Shown here: piece after piece, positions 1 through 10,510 of the stretch
How the letters are laid out: each line of letters starts with the position of its first letter
Position numbering within the stretch: position 1 is the stretch's first letter
Source of the DNA: Xylocopa sonorina
Taxonomy: Eukaryota; Arthropoda; Insecta; Hymenoptera; Apidae
Length of the DNA: 64,000 bases
Assembly: GCF_050948175.1 (NCBI RefSeq)
Contig: NC_135206.1
Location: 1,627,170-1,691,169, forward strand
Reading direction: 5' to 3'
Position numbers and translations under genes: made by a program
Notes under the pieces: model-generated
Seen by the model: only the letters and a program-made list of their open reading frames with translations
Databases searched by the model: none
What the model was told of the DNA's origin: nothing

Positions 1-166
1 AGCCTTTGATGGTTAGTTTTGCGGATGAGTAAAGTAAGGTTTCAGTTATAACTGCTACGTCAATGTCGTTTGTGCGTAGTATATGTTGAAGCTCAAGTGC
101 ATGTTTGCGGATGCCCTGCGGATTGTACATCATTAGGGTAGGTGATTGGGTTCGCTTAGGGGCCAT
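1..166 (-). CDS. Jockey-clade LINE ORF2, N-terminus only (AP endonuclease start)
   Basis: On the minus strand an ATG at 164-166 opens a frame that stays open to the window edge (about 55 codons). The translation contains YNPQGIRKHALEL followed by DIDVAVITET. That is the typical start of the APE-type endonuclease of non-LTR retrotransposons, in which the Glu of the ITET segment is a metal-binding catalytic residue. In the intact family this protein nicks target DNA and reverse-transcribes the element RNA. It lies just downstream of ORF1 on the same strand, as expected for a Jockey element. The remainder, including the RT, is outside the window, so intactness is unknown. Confidence 0.75.
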   Translation of the reverse strand, partial: MAPKRTQSPTLMMYNPQGIRKHALELQHILRTNDIDVAVITETLLYSSAKLTIKG

Positions 167-316
167 TCTGTTCGAATATGTGGCTGTATTTCAGGATGGC
201 TTTGCTTTGTCGATACCTGAGTTGGCTTGCTTGTACTCCCTGATGAATGCTTTCATTTCGAGCATAGTTGGGGGAGATATTTAGGCTGTTCAATTCCTCG
301 TATAGTTCTTGGAGCT

Positions 317-1340
317 TCAATGGATGTCTAGGCGAAGGTCGCAGGGGGTCCTGCCTGGTTGCCTTCGGAGGGTTGGCTGCTGGTGTGTGGTGCGCATCTG
401 GCTCCTGGTTGCCTCCCCGTAGGAGAGGTTGTCCGCCCTTCTTTGGTGTTGTTGGACAGGAAGGTCGATTGCAGGGTTATGTGCGCCCGTAGATCTAATG
501 GACTTTTTTTCCGCGTAGCTTTGCCTCGCTGGACATTGCCTGTAGCTGACAACGTGCTTCTGATTGCAGTTTGCGCACCTAACTTGGGTGTTTGCGCGGT
601 CGCATTGCTTTGCGTCATGGTCTTTTCCGCATCTGACGCACCTTTGTTTTAGGTTGCAATGCGCGCTGGCGTGTCCAAAATGTTGACATCTGTAACATTG
701 TGTGATTGACGCCCTTGATAAGTACTTTTCGAACGTACATTTATGGTAAAGGACTGAGTTTATAGTCCTTAGGTGGTTTAATGTCCGGCGGGGTGAGGAG
801 TATGAATAGTGGGGATGATTTTTTTGTGCCATTCTCCAGCGTTTTGGTCATTTGATGGATGGTGATCTGTTTATCGATTTGCTTCTCGATGTTCTTTGGT
901 ATATCACATGGCTGGAAGGTGGACGTGAGACCTCTGAGTACGTACTTCCTCTTGAGCTCTGATTTGAGTCCGTACGTGTGAAATTCAATGTTCTTAAGTT
1001 TGAGCATTGCTGCAACTTACTGGTGGTCCTTGGGATTTGTGGTGTGGATCTGGGTGGTTCTGCCAGTATTCTTTAGTTGGAACTTCTTCGTTATTTTTGT
1101 CAGTTCAGTGATGAATATATTGATGTCGACCGGGATTCCATTAAGAACAATTGGTGGGGTTTTTTCCTTCGTTGGAAGTTCAGGCGGTGACTCTGGAGTG
1201 TTCGACAGCAACACAAAAGAGTTCGAAGTCGGCACGTTTGCCACTTCAGTTTCCGTGTCCATTTCCCATTGGGTGCCTGCTCTTGGTTGTTTTTTGGAGC
1301 GTGTTTTGGTGTTTCGAGAGGCTTGTTTTACTTGCTTCAT
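317..1340 (-). pseudogene. Jockey-clade LINE ORF1 (Gag-like nucleic-acid-binding protein), broken
   Basis: ORF1 of the same LINE, read from an ATG at 1338-1340. Two pieces (1340-1017 and 1007-741) are in one frame, separated by a stop near 1017. The C-terminal part (832-317) is in another frame, so a frameshift lies near 780-800. The middle carries the pre-zinc-knuckle segment (FHTYGLKSELKRKYVLRGL). The C-terminal part has three successive CCHC knuckles (CYRCQHFGHASAHC, CVRCGKDHDAKQC, CANCNQKHVVSYRQC). This arrangement is characteristic of Jockey/X-element Gag, which coats element RNA. At least one stop and one frameshift make this copy non-functional. The start sits a few bases from the insertion point of the Sola-like transposon. 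Confidence 0.85.
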
Positions 1341-1345
1341 AATAT

Positions 1346-4019
1346 GAGCCGCTTATTTTGAAAGTGGCCTAACTCCATTTATCTTCAAATCGAGATATTT
1401 AAAGTTTTGCGTTTCAATGAATTTAAAAATATACGTATAGGATACTAATGATTTATGCTGCTTAAGCGTATCTAAAGATGTTAAATTTAAAGTTCCTGTT
1501 AAAATAGTGGCAATTATTAAGTAAATAACGTGCGTTTTCTTATCAACAATGGAGTTGAGCCACTTTCAAATTAACAGCCAGATTCATTATAAAATTTGAA
1601 GGTGCCCAAGTCCATTCAACATAATTTAAGATGTTTCAAATTGAAAAAAAACAATACTGAATTTGTTTTATATATGTTGAAAACACTTCGGAAACATAAT
1701 TTATGCGATTCAAAACATTTTTTAATTTATTACAGAACATAGAAAATTACAAACATAAATTTATTACAAAACAATTTACTATTCGTCTACATTTTGTGCG
1801 TGTGAAAGGGATTTGAAGAAATCATGATGTTCTGGTGGTATGTATCGTAATAGGTCAATTATGTCCTTAAATTTTGCTGTTGTAATTTGTCTAATATTTT
1901 TATACAATGGTGTCAATACAATATTTGCGAACTTTCTTGGTCTACCCCGACGTGGTAATAAATTCAGGACTTTGAAATTTTCATTCTCATTCATTGATGT
2001 CTTATAGAAAATTTTATATGGTTCATTTCTGACAAAACGCATCCAACATATTCTTAGCCAGTTTACTGATTCTCCATCAGAATTCTTTACCCTTTTAAAA
2101 ATTGCGTCTTCTAATAATTTTATTGATACAAAATCTTCCTGTCTCATTTCATTTACATTTCATCTTGTAATAATCTTGGGGAACGAACAGTAAATTTTTT
2201 TTTTTAATGCCATTTCTACCACGCCAAAATCTCTATCATTTGGTAAAAACGAATGCCCTGATATTAAAAATTTATGATCTATGATTTCCACATTATTATC
2301 CAAAATTAGGACAATTTTTAACCACATTAAAGCTACTTTAATGTTTCTATTTTGCCCGGTGCACATGTCGCTGTAAGCTATAATGTGTCTTTCACTTCTT
2401 AAATTTGTAATATGTTTTAAGATGCATGAAACAACTTCTTGAGCACCTCTGGATGCAATAGTTTCATCCCAAACGTACATGTAAACATTATCGTTATGAA
2501 AATTGTGTATACCAAAATTTAGAATATACATATTGCGTTTATAATAAGCTACTGAGGTAGTCAGCTTGGGATACGGTAATGCTTTTTGCAAGTCAAAGGA
2601 GAAAGCAAAATAATAATCCGAATTACGTGATACTTGCTCCTGAGCTTGCTTTAGTGAATTTCTAGCTGATTCTGCTAGTCTTAAATGAGCATCGTGTTCT
2701 TCAGTGAGTTTATTCTTTTCTTCATCGTTATTCGATGCTTTAATTTTAATGTTTAATAAGTCGCATTTTTGGCATGTATCTTTGCGCGGTTGGTGGAAAT
2801 GTAAATTAAAATTTGTTTTAAATATTTTCCTATAAGTCCACTCATTAACGGCTTTTATTCCATTTTCCTCGCAGTGAAGCACGTATAAATTAAACATTTT
2901 CCTGATAGTTAGATCTGGATGTAAATAATTTCTATTAGGATTATGAGATCTGGTATAATGGGATTCAAAATTAGGGAAACTTTCAATATGTTTTTGGACG
3001 TGCTTTTTCGCTTCTTCAGATAATTGTCTTGATGATCCAAGCATCCTTCTACGTATATCATTGCCCACATTTGCAGAGTTTAGTACTCGTTTTAAGCGTC
3101 CTTCGCTAACTTTAAATGTATCCAAAAAGAATTTTTTACACACGGAAATTTCTCCGTTTCTAGAACGTAACAAATATCTAAAACTAAAATTTCTTGGTGA
3201 ACCTTTTCCATTTGTTGGACGTCTTCGTTCTACAATTTTACGCTCGACAGCTTCGTGAAGTAATACATTTTGTTTGTTAAAATCTGTCAAACCCCAAAAC
3301 TTCTCAAAAATATTCCTTCTTTCTTCTTCATTGTAATTTTTTATGCAAGCATTCCGACAACCACAATCTTTGTTTTCGAAAATTTGTTCAGGAACAATAT
3401 TTCCGGTATTAGTGCAATACCTTTTTCCCGAATTTCGTCTAATCTTTCGCACTTTTTGGATGTATGGTGCATCAATCTTTTCTATATTATTATTCGGATC
3501 TTCATCCTCTGAAGACGAATATTGTTGTACAATTCGGTTTCTTTTTCGATTTTTTTTTTAAGTATTAATTACTATTTCCTCTTCACTATCTGAACTAATT
3601 AATAGTCTTGTTCTGTTTTTCGTCATGGGTGAAATGATTTCTAAAATTTAATATAAAATTCTAAGTTTTATATTAATTAAACGTACAGGTTATTCAACTA
3701 ACGCAATTATCCCAAAAATTAGGTTAACTTGTAAATACTAATTATTAATTGGAATTACCTTCACCACTGCTTTTCGACATTATCAATAGTAAATATGTTG
3801 AAGTAAGACGTACAAATGGAGTTGGGCCACTTTCAAACTACACGGCTCAGTTATCTAATTAACTCCGAAAACTTATGTGTGAAAAATTTCTTGTATTTGC
3901 TCTGAATATAAGCAACCTGAAATGCTTCACTGATATATAACATAAAGTTGTACATGTAACCATGGTAACCGTCAAAAAGTTGAAAAATGGAGTTAGGTCA
4001 CTTTCAAAATAAACGGCTC
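1346..4019 (-). mobile_element. Complete Sola-like DNA transposon with TIRs and ATAT target duplication
   Basis: The ends are imperfect inverted repeats: GAGCCGCTTATTTTGAAAG at 1346 and its complement ending in CGGCTC at 4019. They are bounded by ATAT at 1342-1345 and ATAT at 4020-4023, a 4-bp target-site duplication. A 4-bp duplication and GAG-type ends fit the Sola superfamily, but I cannot run a database comparison, so the name is tentative. The element sits just upstream of the Jockey ORF1 start codon, and the interrupted LINE leader appears to resume at 4024. One transposase reading frame lies on the minus strand. Confidence 0.75.
1346..4019. repeat. Subterminal copies of the TIR motif inside the Sola-like element
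   Basis: The outer part of the TIR (core AATGGAGTTRRGCCACTTTC, or its complement) is present five times: at about 1346-1380, 1548-1573, 1594-1617, 3813-3843 and 3983-4019, in both orientations and within 250 bp of the ends. Repeated short motifs near the termini usually act as transposase binding sites; that role is inferred here. Confidence 0.65.
1779..3626 (-). pseudogene. Transposase of the Sola-like element, one frame with two in-frame stops
   Basis: A single frame runs from an ATG at 3624-3626 to about 1779 (about 615 codons), interrupted twice. A TAA at 3558-3560 (codon 23) sits beside an A-run, and a TGA lies at 2160-2162. The longest open part is 430 codons (3452-2160) and the in-frame tail is 122 codons (2147-1779). 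The N-terminus is acidic and Ser-rich and is followed by a Cys-rich segment. The core has a CQKC pair, then FSFDLQKALPYPKL and IAYSDMCTGQNRN, which look like the first two acidic positions of an RNase-H-type DDE nuclease, then GHSFLPNDRDFG. The tail resembles the C-terminus of the same uncharacterised insect/cnidarian protein group (DUF7869-like). Either the stops are real lesions or the first is a homopolymer error. Confidence 0.65.
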
Positions 4020-4023
4020 ATAT

Positions 4024-4190
4024 CCTGTGGTAATTTCCATGGTTAGTGGCTCCAGGACCTGGAGTCCTATATCTTGCGTTTTCGTTTCGTATTTAGTCAG
4101 GTTTATATGGCACTATCATTGATAACGCTTGTTTTACACTTAATTTGACGCAAGTGTTGCGGGTTCACAGGTTTCGCGGCGAAATTTTCC
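4024..4190 (-). other. Probable remainder of the Jockey LINE 5' leader
   Basis: This non-coding stretch follows the right target duplication of the Sola-like element and should be the displaced continuation of the LINE leader upstream of ORF1. I see no ORF or further motif. Its right edge blends into the degenerate P-like end, so the boundary is approximate. Confidence 0.35.
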
Positions 4191-4601
4191 GTGAGGTCTA
4201 GTAGCGCTTAGTCACAGGTAGCACGATTTTGTGTCACAAAATTTAATGCGCATGAGCGTCAATAAATTCCGAATCGCAATGCCATCTGAACTTCTGCCTC
4301 ACTTGCTCTTTAGTTTTTCTTACTCTCTCTTTCTTAGCAGACAAAATAACATGTGCAGAAGCTATAAAAGTTGAAGGCGAGACTAAGTAATATGTACTAA
4401 TAGAATAATGAAAATTATATTTTATATTTTTTTGTAATTTTCTATAATATATATATTTTTTGTTGCAGTAATATATGTGTGGAGAAGGCTGTTGAGAGCG
4501 TATACCAGGAGTAAAGCATGACACTCGACCTTTTGCTCTCAATTTTTATATAATGAACAACAATAACAATAGTGGTATATAAAGTTCTTTATAGTGGGGG
4601 C

Positions 4602-5160
4602 TGTGCTGTGGCCACGATTCCTTCAAGTCGCTACGCGACTTTATTGAAACTCTAAACGAATTTGCAATTCTCTACGAATGCAATGGGTCTTCTGAACGAA
4701 CTGTTCTAAGCGAACTGTATGTTCTGAACGAACTGTGTGCTCTTAACGAACTGTTCTGACCGAACTATTCTAACCGAACCGTTCTAATCGAGCTGTTCTA
4801 ACCGAACTGTCGCGAGGGCGAAAACGTCCCCTTAAAAGTGCGTACAAAAAAGGATGGGAAAGCCAAGAATGAGAAAGATGGATGCGTGGACGGGGAGTGC
4901 GAACGCTTCCACGAAAACGCAAGGGACGAAAATGGGTTATAAATAAACCAAGGTTAAGGATCTGCCGTACGCGACTGGGCAACGCTCAGTCGCAACGAAA
5001 TCTTAAAGGAAAACAATTGCTTGGCCCGAATGATGGACACGAACCAGACGGGTGTCGGGTTTAGGAAGCGGGCGGGCCTGGTCGCCTCTATCGTGGGAAC
5101 GCATTGTTATCTAGCTAGAAAATTTACGACAGGAAAATACTCGGAATCGTAGCCGCCACA
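4602..5160. repeat. LTR-like insertion inside the P-like copy
   Basis: The block starts TGTGCTGTGGCCACGATTCC and ends GGAATCGTAGCCGCCACA, so its ends are roughly inverted and are TG..CA. P-like sequence lies on both sides. No clean target duplication was found, so a solo LTR is the best guess, not proven. Confidence 0.35.
4690..4811. repeat. Degenerate tandem array of a GTTCTAACCGAACT-like unit
   Basis: About nine head-to-tail copies of a 13-16 bp unit with core CGAACTGTTCTAA, each differing by one to three bases, lie inside the LTR-like block. I found no coding potential. Confidence 0.7.
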
Positions 5161-5460
5161 CTGTAAAAGTTACAGAAGGGAGTAGGTAATATATATTAAT
5201 GGAATAATGAATTCTTGTATTTTTAATTATTAAATTTATAAATTATACCTAAATTGTTTTCAGCAATGCTGAAACCTCTAAAATAATTCTGCTAACCTGC
5301 CATTCTGCTACCAGTAATTTTGAGATAGAAGTAATGAAACCGTAAGTTTATACTTTTACTGTAATTTATTTTAGTTTATTTCATATTATTTTGTTGCTCA
5401 TTTTGTGTCAGCTAATTTATAATTATATAATTGTATATCATATATTTAAAAATCCTTTTT

Positions 5461-5705
5461 ATGAATCTGACAGATTTGAATATTATAGGGGCTGAGGAGC
5501 CTGAAAGGAGCCTGGTGACGACTCGTACAAAGAAATTATTAGATAATAGTCTCAAAATAAAAAAAAATTAAGCGAACAAGTCAAAAAAATAACAGCGCAA
5601 AATAGAACATTGCATGAACAAATTCGGTGATTGCATGAGAAGGAAAGAAAGGAAAAACCAGTCACCACAAGTAAACAAGATGAATATAACAATTCGAATT
5701 TTTAA
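5461..5705 (+). pseudogene. P-element-like transposase fragment (coiled-coil region), decayed
   Basis: The translation from ATG 5461 begins MNLTDLNIIGAEEPERS and continues LVTTRTKKLLDNS. This parallels the better-preserved copies at 18839 and 47591. It then hits stops and frameshifts after about 35 codons and cannot encode a protein. In P-type transposases this segment is a leucine-zipper-like dimerisation region ahead of the catalytic core. Confidence 0.6.
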
Positions 5706-6082
5706 AATAAATTTTAAAATAAAATATACAATGTATAATATGTTTTTTGTATTTTTCATTATATTTTCTCTTGTTTATCTTGTATAATATTTATGTTCTT
5801 ATATTTTTATAGTCATAGTAACATGTGTATTTTATATTTTTTCGATTTTTGCTTTCTTTCCTTATTTTTCAGTGTATTAGAAACAATACATTTATTATTT
5901 TTATTTAATTTTGATTAACTAAACGTAAAAATAAGTTGGGAAGATAGAGAGTAAAAAAATGCAAGTCAGATTGAAATCCAGGTGGCACTGCGATTTGCAT
6001 TCTTCTGACGCGCATGCGTACTCAATTTTTCGGGCCACCGACATCAAAGGTGCCGAGAGAAAGCTTCGCTATTGTATACTGT

Positions 6083-6189
6083 GATACTGCTATCACTTTC
6101 GTCATCAGTACTACTTGCTGAATAGCAGTGAAGACAATCTGACAGGTCGTCGAGATAAAACTCACCAACACTATCCTTTTCATTCATCT
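6083..6189 (-). pseudogene. Short acidic N-terminal coding fragment cut by the P-like end
   Basis: A minus-strand frame starts MNEKDSVGEFYLDDLSDC and is rich in Ser/Asp/Glu. It breaks off exactly at the P-like terminus (6082), and its upstream side is the TTAA flank of the next piggyBac. Acidic Ser-rich N-termini are common in piggyBac transposases, but this is too short to assign. Confidence 0.25.
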
Positions 6190-6500
6190 TTAATCCTTTC
6201 ACTATACGAGGTGTCCCGCTGAAAACGCGCACATAGCACCTAGTCAGTCCTCCTTCGTGTGAAGACTTTCCTAACCTTATATTTATGATAATTTATGCTT
6301 AATAAAACAATGCTTTTTTCCAAGTGTTGCTTAAACTTTAATATTAAGAGATAGTAATATAAGATTTTATAAATTATATGAGTAAAGTTTATAAAAATTA
6401 TGTTCAGATTATATGATTATACACAAGATTATAAACAAAATTGTACACACAAATGACTGTTTACATATTATTAGTTAATGTAAGACTGTACACAAGACGG

Positions 6501-8081
6501 CTAATAATTTATTTGTGTGTGATATATTTTAAAACATGGATCCACACATAGTCCAATATTGCAGTCTTTGCATTCATATCGTGAATCAGATCGTTTGTCG
6601 TTTTTACTGCAAACCACGCATCGACGACTCCCGTTCTTTCCTTTCGAGGTATATAATGAAGGGAAGTGTCTCTCCCATAGTCGCATTGTGTGAACAATTT
6701 TTTGTCTTTGATTATTTATATAATCATTATGATATTTATCAAACATTTGTTTTATTAACTGCAATTGAAACTGCGACATGGATATGTTTTCGCTTCTTTT
6801 GTGCTTGTAAAGACAGTACACGTTCCACACACAGATATCAATTAGGTGGCCAGATATCAATTTTCGGTACCATTTTAATGTCTGCCTTATCAACTATACG
6901 CATTGAATTATTATAGTCTACAATACATACAGGCTTTTGAACATTCTGTGTTTCTCCATATTTAGATAGTCACGAAATCTGCAGTATGCATAGTTGAGAT
7001 CATATGTACTTCCTTCTTATCAACCCATTTTATTACAAGTAAGTTTTTCGAAGTACGAAATGACGCCTCTCCTTTCTTCAATTTATCATCAATCCTGGGC
7101 ATTCCTTGCCGTCTTCTTGTTGCTGCCCCGCATGCATTTGTGCGGTTGTCGTGTAATAGGTTGAATAACAAGGGACGTGAATAAAAGTTGTCTACATAAA
7201 GCGTATGGTCCTTTCCTAAATATGGCTTCAAGAGTTCCAAGACTATCGCTCCAGATTTCCCAATGCCCTTGATAAGACTAATCGATACGAAACCGTTTTT
7301 GCAATCACACAGAATGAATGATTTTATCCCAAACCTAGTCCTTTTTGGTCGGAATATATTGTTTGAAACATATTCGGCCTTTGTATAACATCAAACTTTT
7401 ATCTACACATAGTTTTTGGTATGGCTGAAACGCCGCAGTGAATGATTTTCGCAGTATATCGACTATTTTTCTTATTTTTATCAGGCAGTCGCCAATGTAT
7501 TTAAGTTTATGGGAGAAATGCAGCATTCGAAGAAGGAGAAAGTACCTGTCTCGAGTCATCATCTTTCCAAAAATGTCGCTGCGTAGATAGTCATCCGTGT
7601 TCCAGTATTGCTTGAGCGACAGTTTTTTATTGCGCGTCATCAGCAAGGATATTGCTAAAAAACAATACAATTCGTTTCGCGTCGTTATTTCCAGATTATT
7701 TACATTGTTATTGTTTTGTTGGGCTCAATAATAGTTGGATTCGTCTACAACTATATCTACGAATTCTTCTGACATAAATAATTGAAAATAATCAATGAAT
7801 TGCGATGACCTGCGTATCTCTTTGGTAATTCCCGAATGTTTTGAATTAAAACTATAAATTTTTGGTACAAAATGATTTTTTGTCCATGTTATTTCAGGAT
7901 TCATGTCATTAGACTCTTGCATCAATTCTGTTTCTGAGTCAGAACTACTACATATCACCTTTATTCTTCGCCTTTTGCGACAATTGAAATTATTTTCATT
8001 TTCACGATTCTCGTCATTTTCCGAATCAATTACTCCGTTTCTACTACTTTTGTTTGCACTAAACATTCTGTAAAGGGCCAA
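6501..8081 (-). pseudogene. piggyBac transposase, decayed
   Basis: Four minus-strand fragments collinear with a piggyBac DDE transposase: an acidic N-terminus (8081-7725), the first catalytic region with LCVDKSLMLYKGR (7670-7335), the second with TLYVDNFYSRPLLFNLL (7240-6962), and the C-terminal Cys-rich domain with CVVCSKNDKRSDSRYEC and CNIGLC (6893-6501). Frameshifts and stops separate the pieces. The usual DE pair of the first motif reads DK. The family excises and inserts precisely at TTAA; this copy cannot be active. Confidence 0.85.
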
Positions 8082-8364
8082 AAATGTTTAAAAATCTACG
8101 AACAAGTTTCAGATCAAAGCATAACCTAAAGTTTTATTAATCAAACGAAATTAGACGACGATTATATCTGTAGTTGTTTTCTTTGGAGTTCATGTAGAAA
8201 AAAGACTTTTTAGTAGAATAATTTCTATTATCACAGAAATATCAATTAATCAACGTAGATACGAATGTAGAAAACGATTGTTCAGAAATCGAGTCAAAGG
8301 TGTTTTATGCATATGTGCAAAATATATTTTAAATCTGACCTTCATCTAATACGTCGGTAAAATA

Positions 8365-8925
8365 TTAGGTTGGGGAATAAGTTCATAGCGTTTTTATATT
8401 TCTTTTGTTTTACAACGATTTGTTTGCTGTTTGGCAAAGGGTAAGTATTCATTCGATAGAACTCTTTGTGCTCTACAAAACTATGTTAATTGTATTTTTG
8501 AGTTATTTAATTTTTTATTAGTTTGAAGGCTTAGAAACGGAATACCCAGGAGGCAAAAATCAACATTTTCGACACCTGCTCTTCTTTGCTTTTCATTTGC
8601 GGCGTGTATGGAGCAGATGTGATAGGCGAGTCTACAGCACGGAAATGGTTTGCAAAGTTCAAAAATGGCGACTTTGACGTCGATGACACGCCCCACAGCG
8701 GAAGGCCTTCTGAATTCGATGAAGGACGTCTCAAATCACTTTTGAAGGAGAACGGTCGCCAAACCAGTCGTGAATTGACGGAAAAAATGAACTGCGATCA
8801 TAAAACGATTCTCAATCACCTTCATTCAATGGAATTTACCGAAAAATTGGGAGCCTGGGTGCCTCACGAGCTCGTTTAAATAAAAGTCTTCGGTAAAAAC
8901 GCTACGAACTTATTCCCCAACTTAA
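8365..8925 (+). mobile_element. Internally deleted mariner element with TIRs and TA duplication
   Basis: The ends TTAGGTTGGGGAATAAGTTC and (right, complement) TTAAGTTGGGGAATAAGTTC are near-perfect inverted repeats flanked by TA at 8363-8364 and 8926-8927. Total length is 561 bp, whereas an autonomous mariner is about 1.3 kb. It sits inside the piggyBac copy, so it is the younger of the two. Confidence 0.9.
8586..8879 (+). CDS. Mariner transposase N-terminal HTH domain, C-terminally deleted
   Basis: An open frame encodes the paired helix-turn-helix DNA-binding region: STARKWFAKFKNGDF, SGRPSEFDEGRLKSLL, then GRQTSRELTEKMNCDHKTIL and the linker WVPHEL. The frame then stops within bases of the right TIR. 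The whole DDD catalytic half is absent. The true start is probably a little upstream; decayed coding of the first residues is visible from about 8525. If made, such a protein could bind mariner ends without cutting; that is inference. Confidence 0.75.
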   Translation: MLFICGVYGADVIGESTARKWFAKFKNGDFDVDDTPHSGRPSEFDEGRLKSLLKENGRQTSRELTEKMNCDHKTILNHLHSMEFTEKLGAWVPHELV

Positions 8926-9019
8926 TAGAATATAATCTGACCAACTGTAGATGTCATTTGCACTCACGGATTGCTATGTAGATGGCGGATATATCCGGCA
9001 CCCGTACTGAAAGGGTTAA

Positions 9020-9612
9020 TGTTCGTATTCGCCCATTTTCTTTAATTTGTTTCAATTTAAAAAACCTCGACTCAGTATGCAATGTAAGAGCATAGGTACT
9101 TCTGGGGGGTTACCAGAAGTCACTATTCTCCCCCAGAAAGTTACCAACGAAACTAGACAATTACTCAACTTGTTATTCGTATGAACCGTCGCTTTACTTT
9201 TACTTTACTGTACTTACAGTACACTTGCTCTAGCTCGAACACAGTTTCTGCCCAGAAGACCTTGAGATGTGCTTTCTTCGCTTAAGAATGCTCTTGTCTC
9301 CTCTTCACGGGTTGTTCCTTTGGTTGCCGCCTCCTAACCTAACCTAATCTATCCTAACTTTTTTTTCAACCCTTCCACCATCCTTGTTTCGGGAGTACTG
9401 GAACCAGTGGATTGCCATACCATCAGCACTCCAGTCCTGGCCTCTCATCCCCAGGATAAATTGCGAGCGATCCAATAATAGTAAAAACATTACTACTGAT
9501 TAAGTTTTAATTAATTTATAATTTATCAACTAGATAAATAGATAATAAATATGTAAATAAATAAATAAACGACGAGTTTCTTTACTACTATAAATTTCAA
9601 GGTTCAGTACAC
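9020..9612. other. Unassigned interspace with a short telomere-like run
   Basis: I see no ORF of note. A short (CCTAA)n-like stretch occurs at about 9327-9352, and the right end is AT-rich with a TAAA microrepeat at about 9549-9572. Nothing else recognised. Confidence 0.4.
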
Positions 9613-10510
9613 AAAGGACCCTATTCAAAAACCATATGTTTTTGCCCCCAACCGATTTTGTTTAAACTTTGCATATTTGTAGATCTATATGTGTGTCATT
9701 AATTGCCAGCGTCTCTATCTGTCGGGCCTTTCTTATTAAAAAAATTATAATTATAATAATAGTTAATATTATTTATATGGCGAGAAATTGCCGAAATTTG
9801 CTTTTTATATTTGTCCCGTGTAAAGAGATAAGCGTCGCATGAAAGATGAGATCAACTGTCAGACAATAACAACTGTCAAAACTATTTATAACAGTTAAAA
9901 TGTCAATGAGAACTGCTCATACGACATATTTAAAACATTGAAAGAAGGACGGAATGAAGAATAACATACAGAAAAAGAAGAATAGTCTAAATAACATTAA
10001 AGTAAAATATGGTGAATTCGGAATATACAGATCATTAAAAAGTATTTTCAAAAACAAATTCTTCTTAGTACAATAATAATTCCAGTTTCCGATGATAATA
10101 ATTTTAGTAATAAGTCATAATATGTTAAGAAAAGCATTTGTTTTGCTCGAATTTTGCGTCCACAGCTTGCGCATCGACACGAATTTTATGTTATAACTTT
10201 TAAACAAAAAGTTTCCCCAGGGTAAGATTTATACCATTTAAAAAGCATAAAATGAGCTTCCTATACTGAGTTTTTTGTTAAAATCTGGGGATACTATTCT
10301 TATATATAGCCATTTCTCGCAATTTTTCACTAATCCAGAAACTAGAAATATGCACAAAAAATGACTTAAAAATTCCGAAAAAAGAAAAAATTATATAGCA
10401 TTCGGAAGCTTAATTTTTTTGTGATTTTTTGACGTAAATTTCAAGTCGATATCTTTTTTCAGTCAAAAGTTATAGCCTCCGAAAGATTTCGCTACAAATA
10501 TGCAAAGTCG
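9613..10510. mobile_element. Non-autonomous, right-truncated relative of the long-TIR ISL2EU-like element
   Basis: It starts AAAGGACCCTATTCAAAAACC-like and follows the left TIR of the element at 41909. It then jumps to sequence matching the inner right TIR (about 10040-10495). The transposase region is missing and the right terminus is replaced by a short piece (ACAAATATGCAAAGT) that runs straight into satellite DNA. This is an internal deletion derivative. Confidence 0.75.

Larger units (their letters stand above)
4190..6082 (+). mobile_element. Degenerate P-element-like copy, with inserted LTR-like block
   Basis: The right end (5940-6082) matches the 3' terminal region of the P-like family in this window, closing with CTATTGTATACTGTG. 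The left end (about 4190-4330) matches the 5' terminal region but its outermost bases are eroded, and I see no target duplication. The 45-bp stretch at 4365-4410 recurs at about 5163-5210, so two partial copies may be overlaid. A decayed transposase fragment lies at 5461-5705. Confidence 0.6.
6194..9015 (-). mobile_element. piggyBac-type transposon, both ends present, TTAA target duplication
   Basis: TTAA stands at 6190-6193 and 9016-9019. The ends are TCCTTTCACTATACG at the left and the complement of CCCTTTCAGTACGG at the right, a mutated and an intact piggyBac-type CCC terminus. The broken transposase is on the minus strand. A mariner copy is inserted between the transposase start and the right end. 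Length is 2822 bp including the mariner. Confidence 0.8.
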
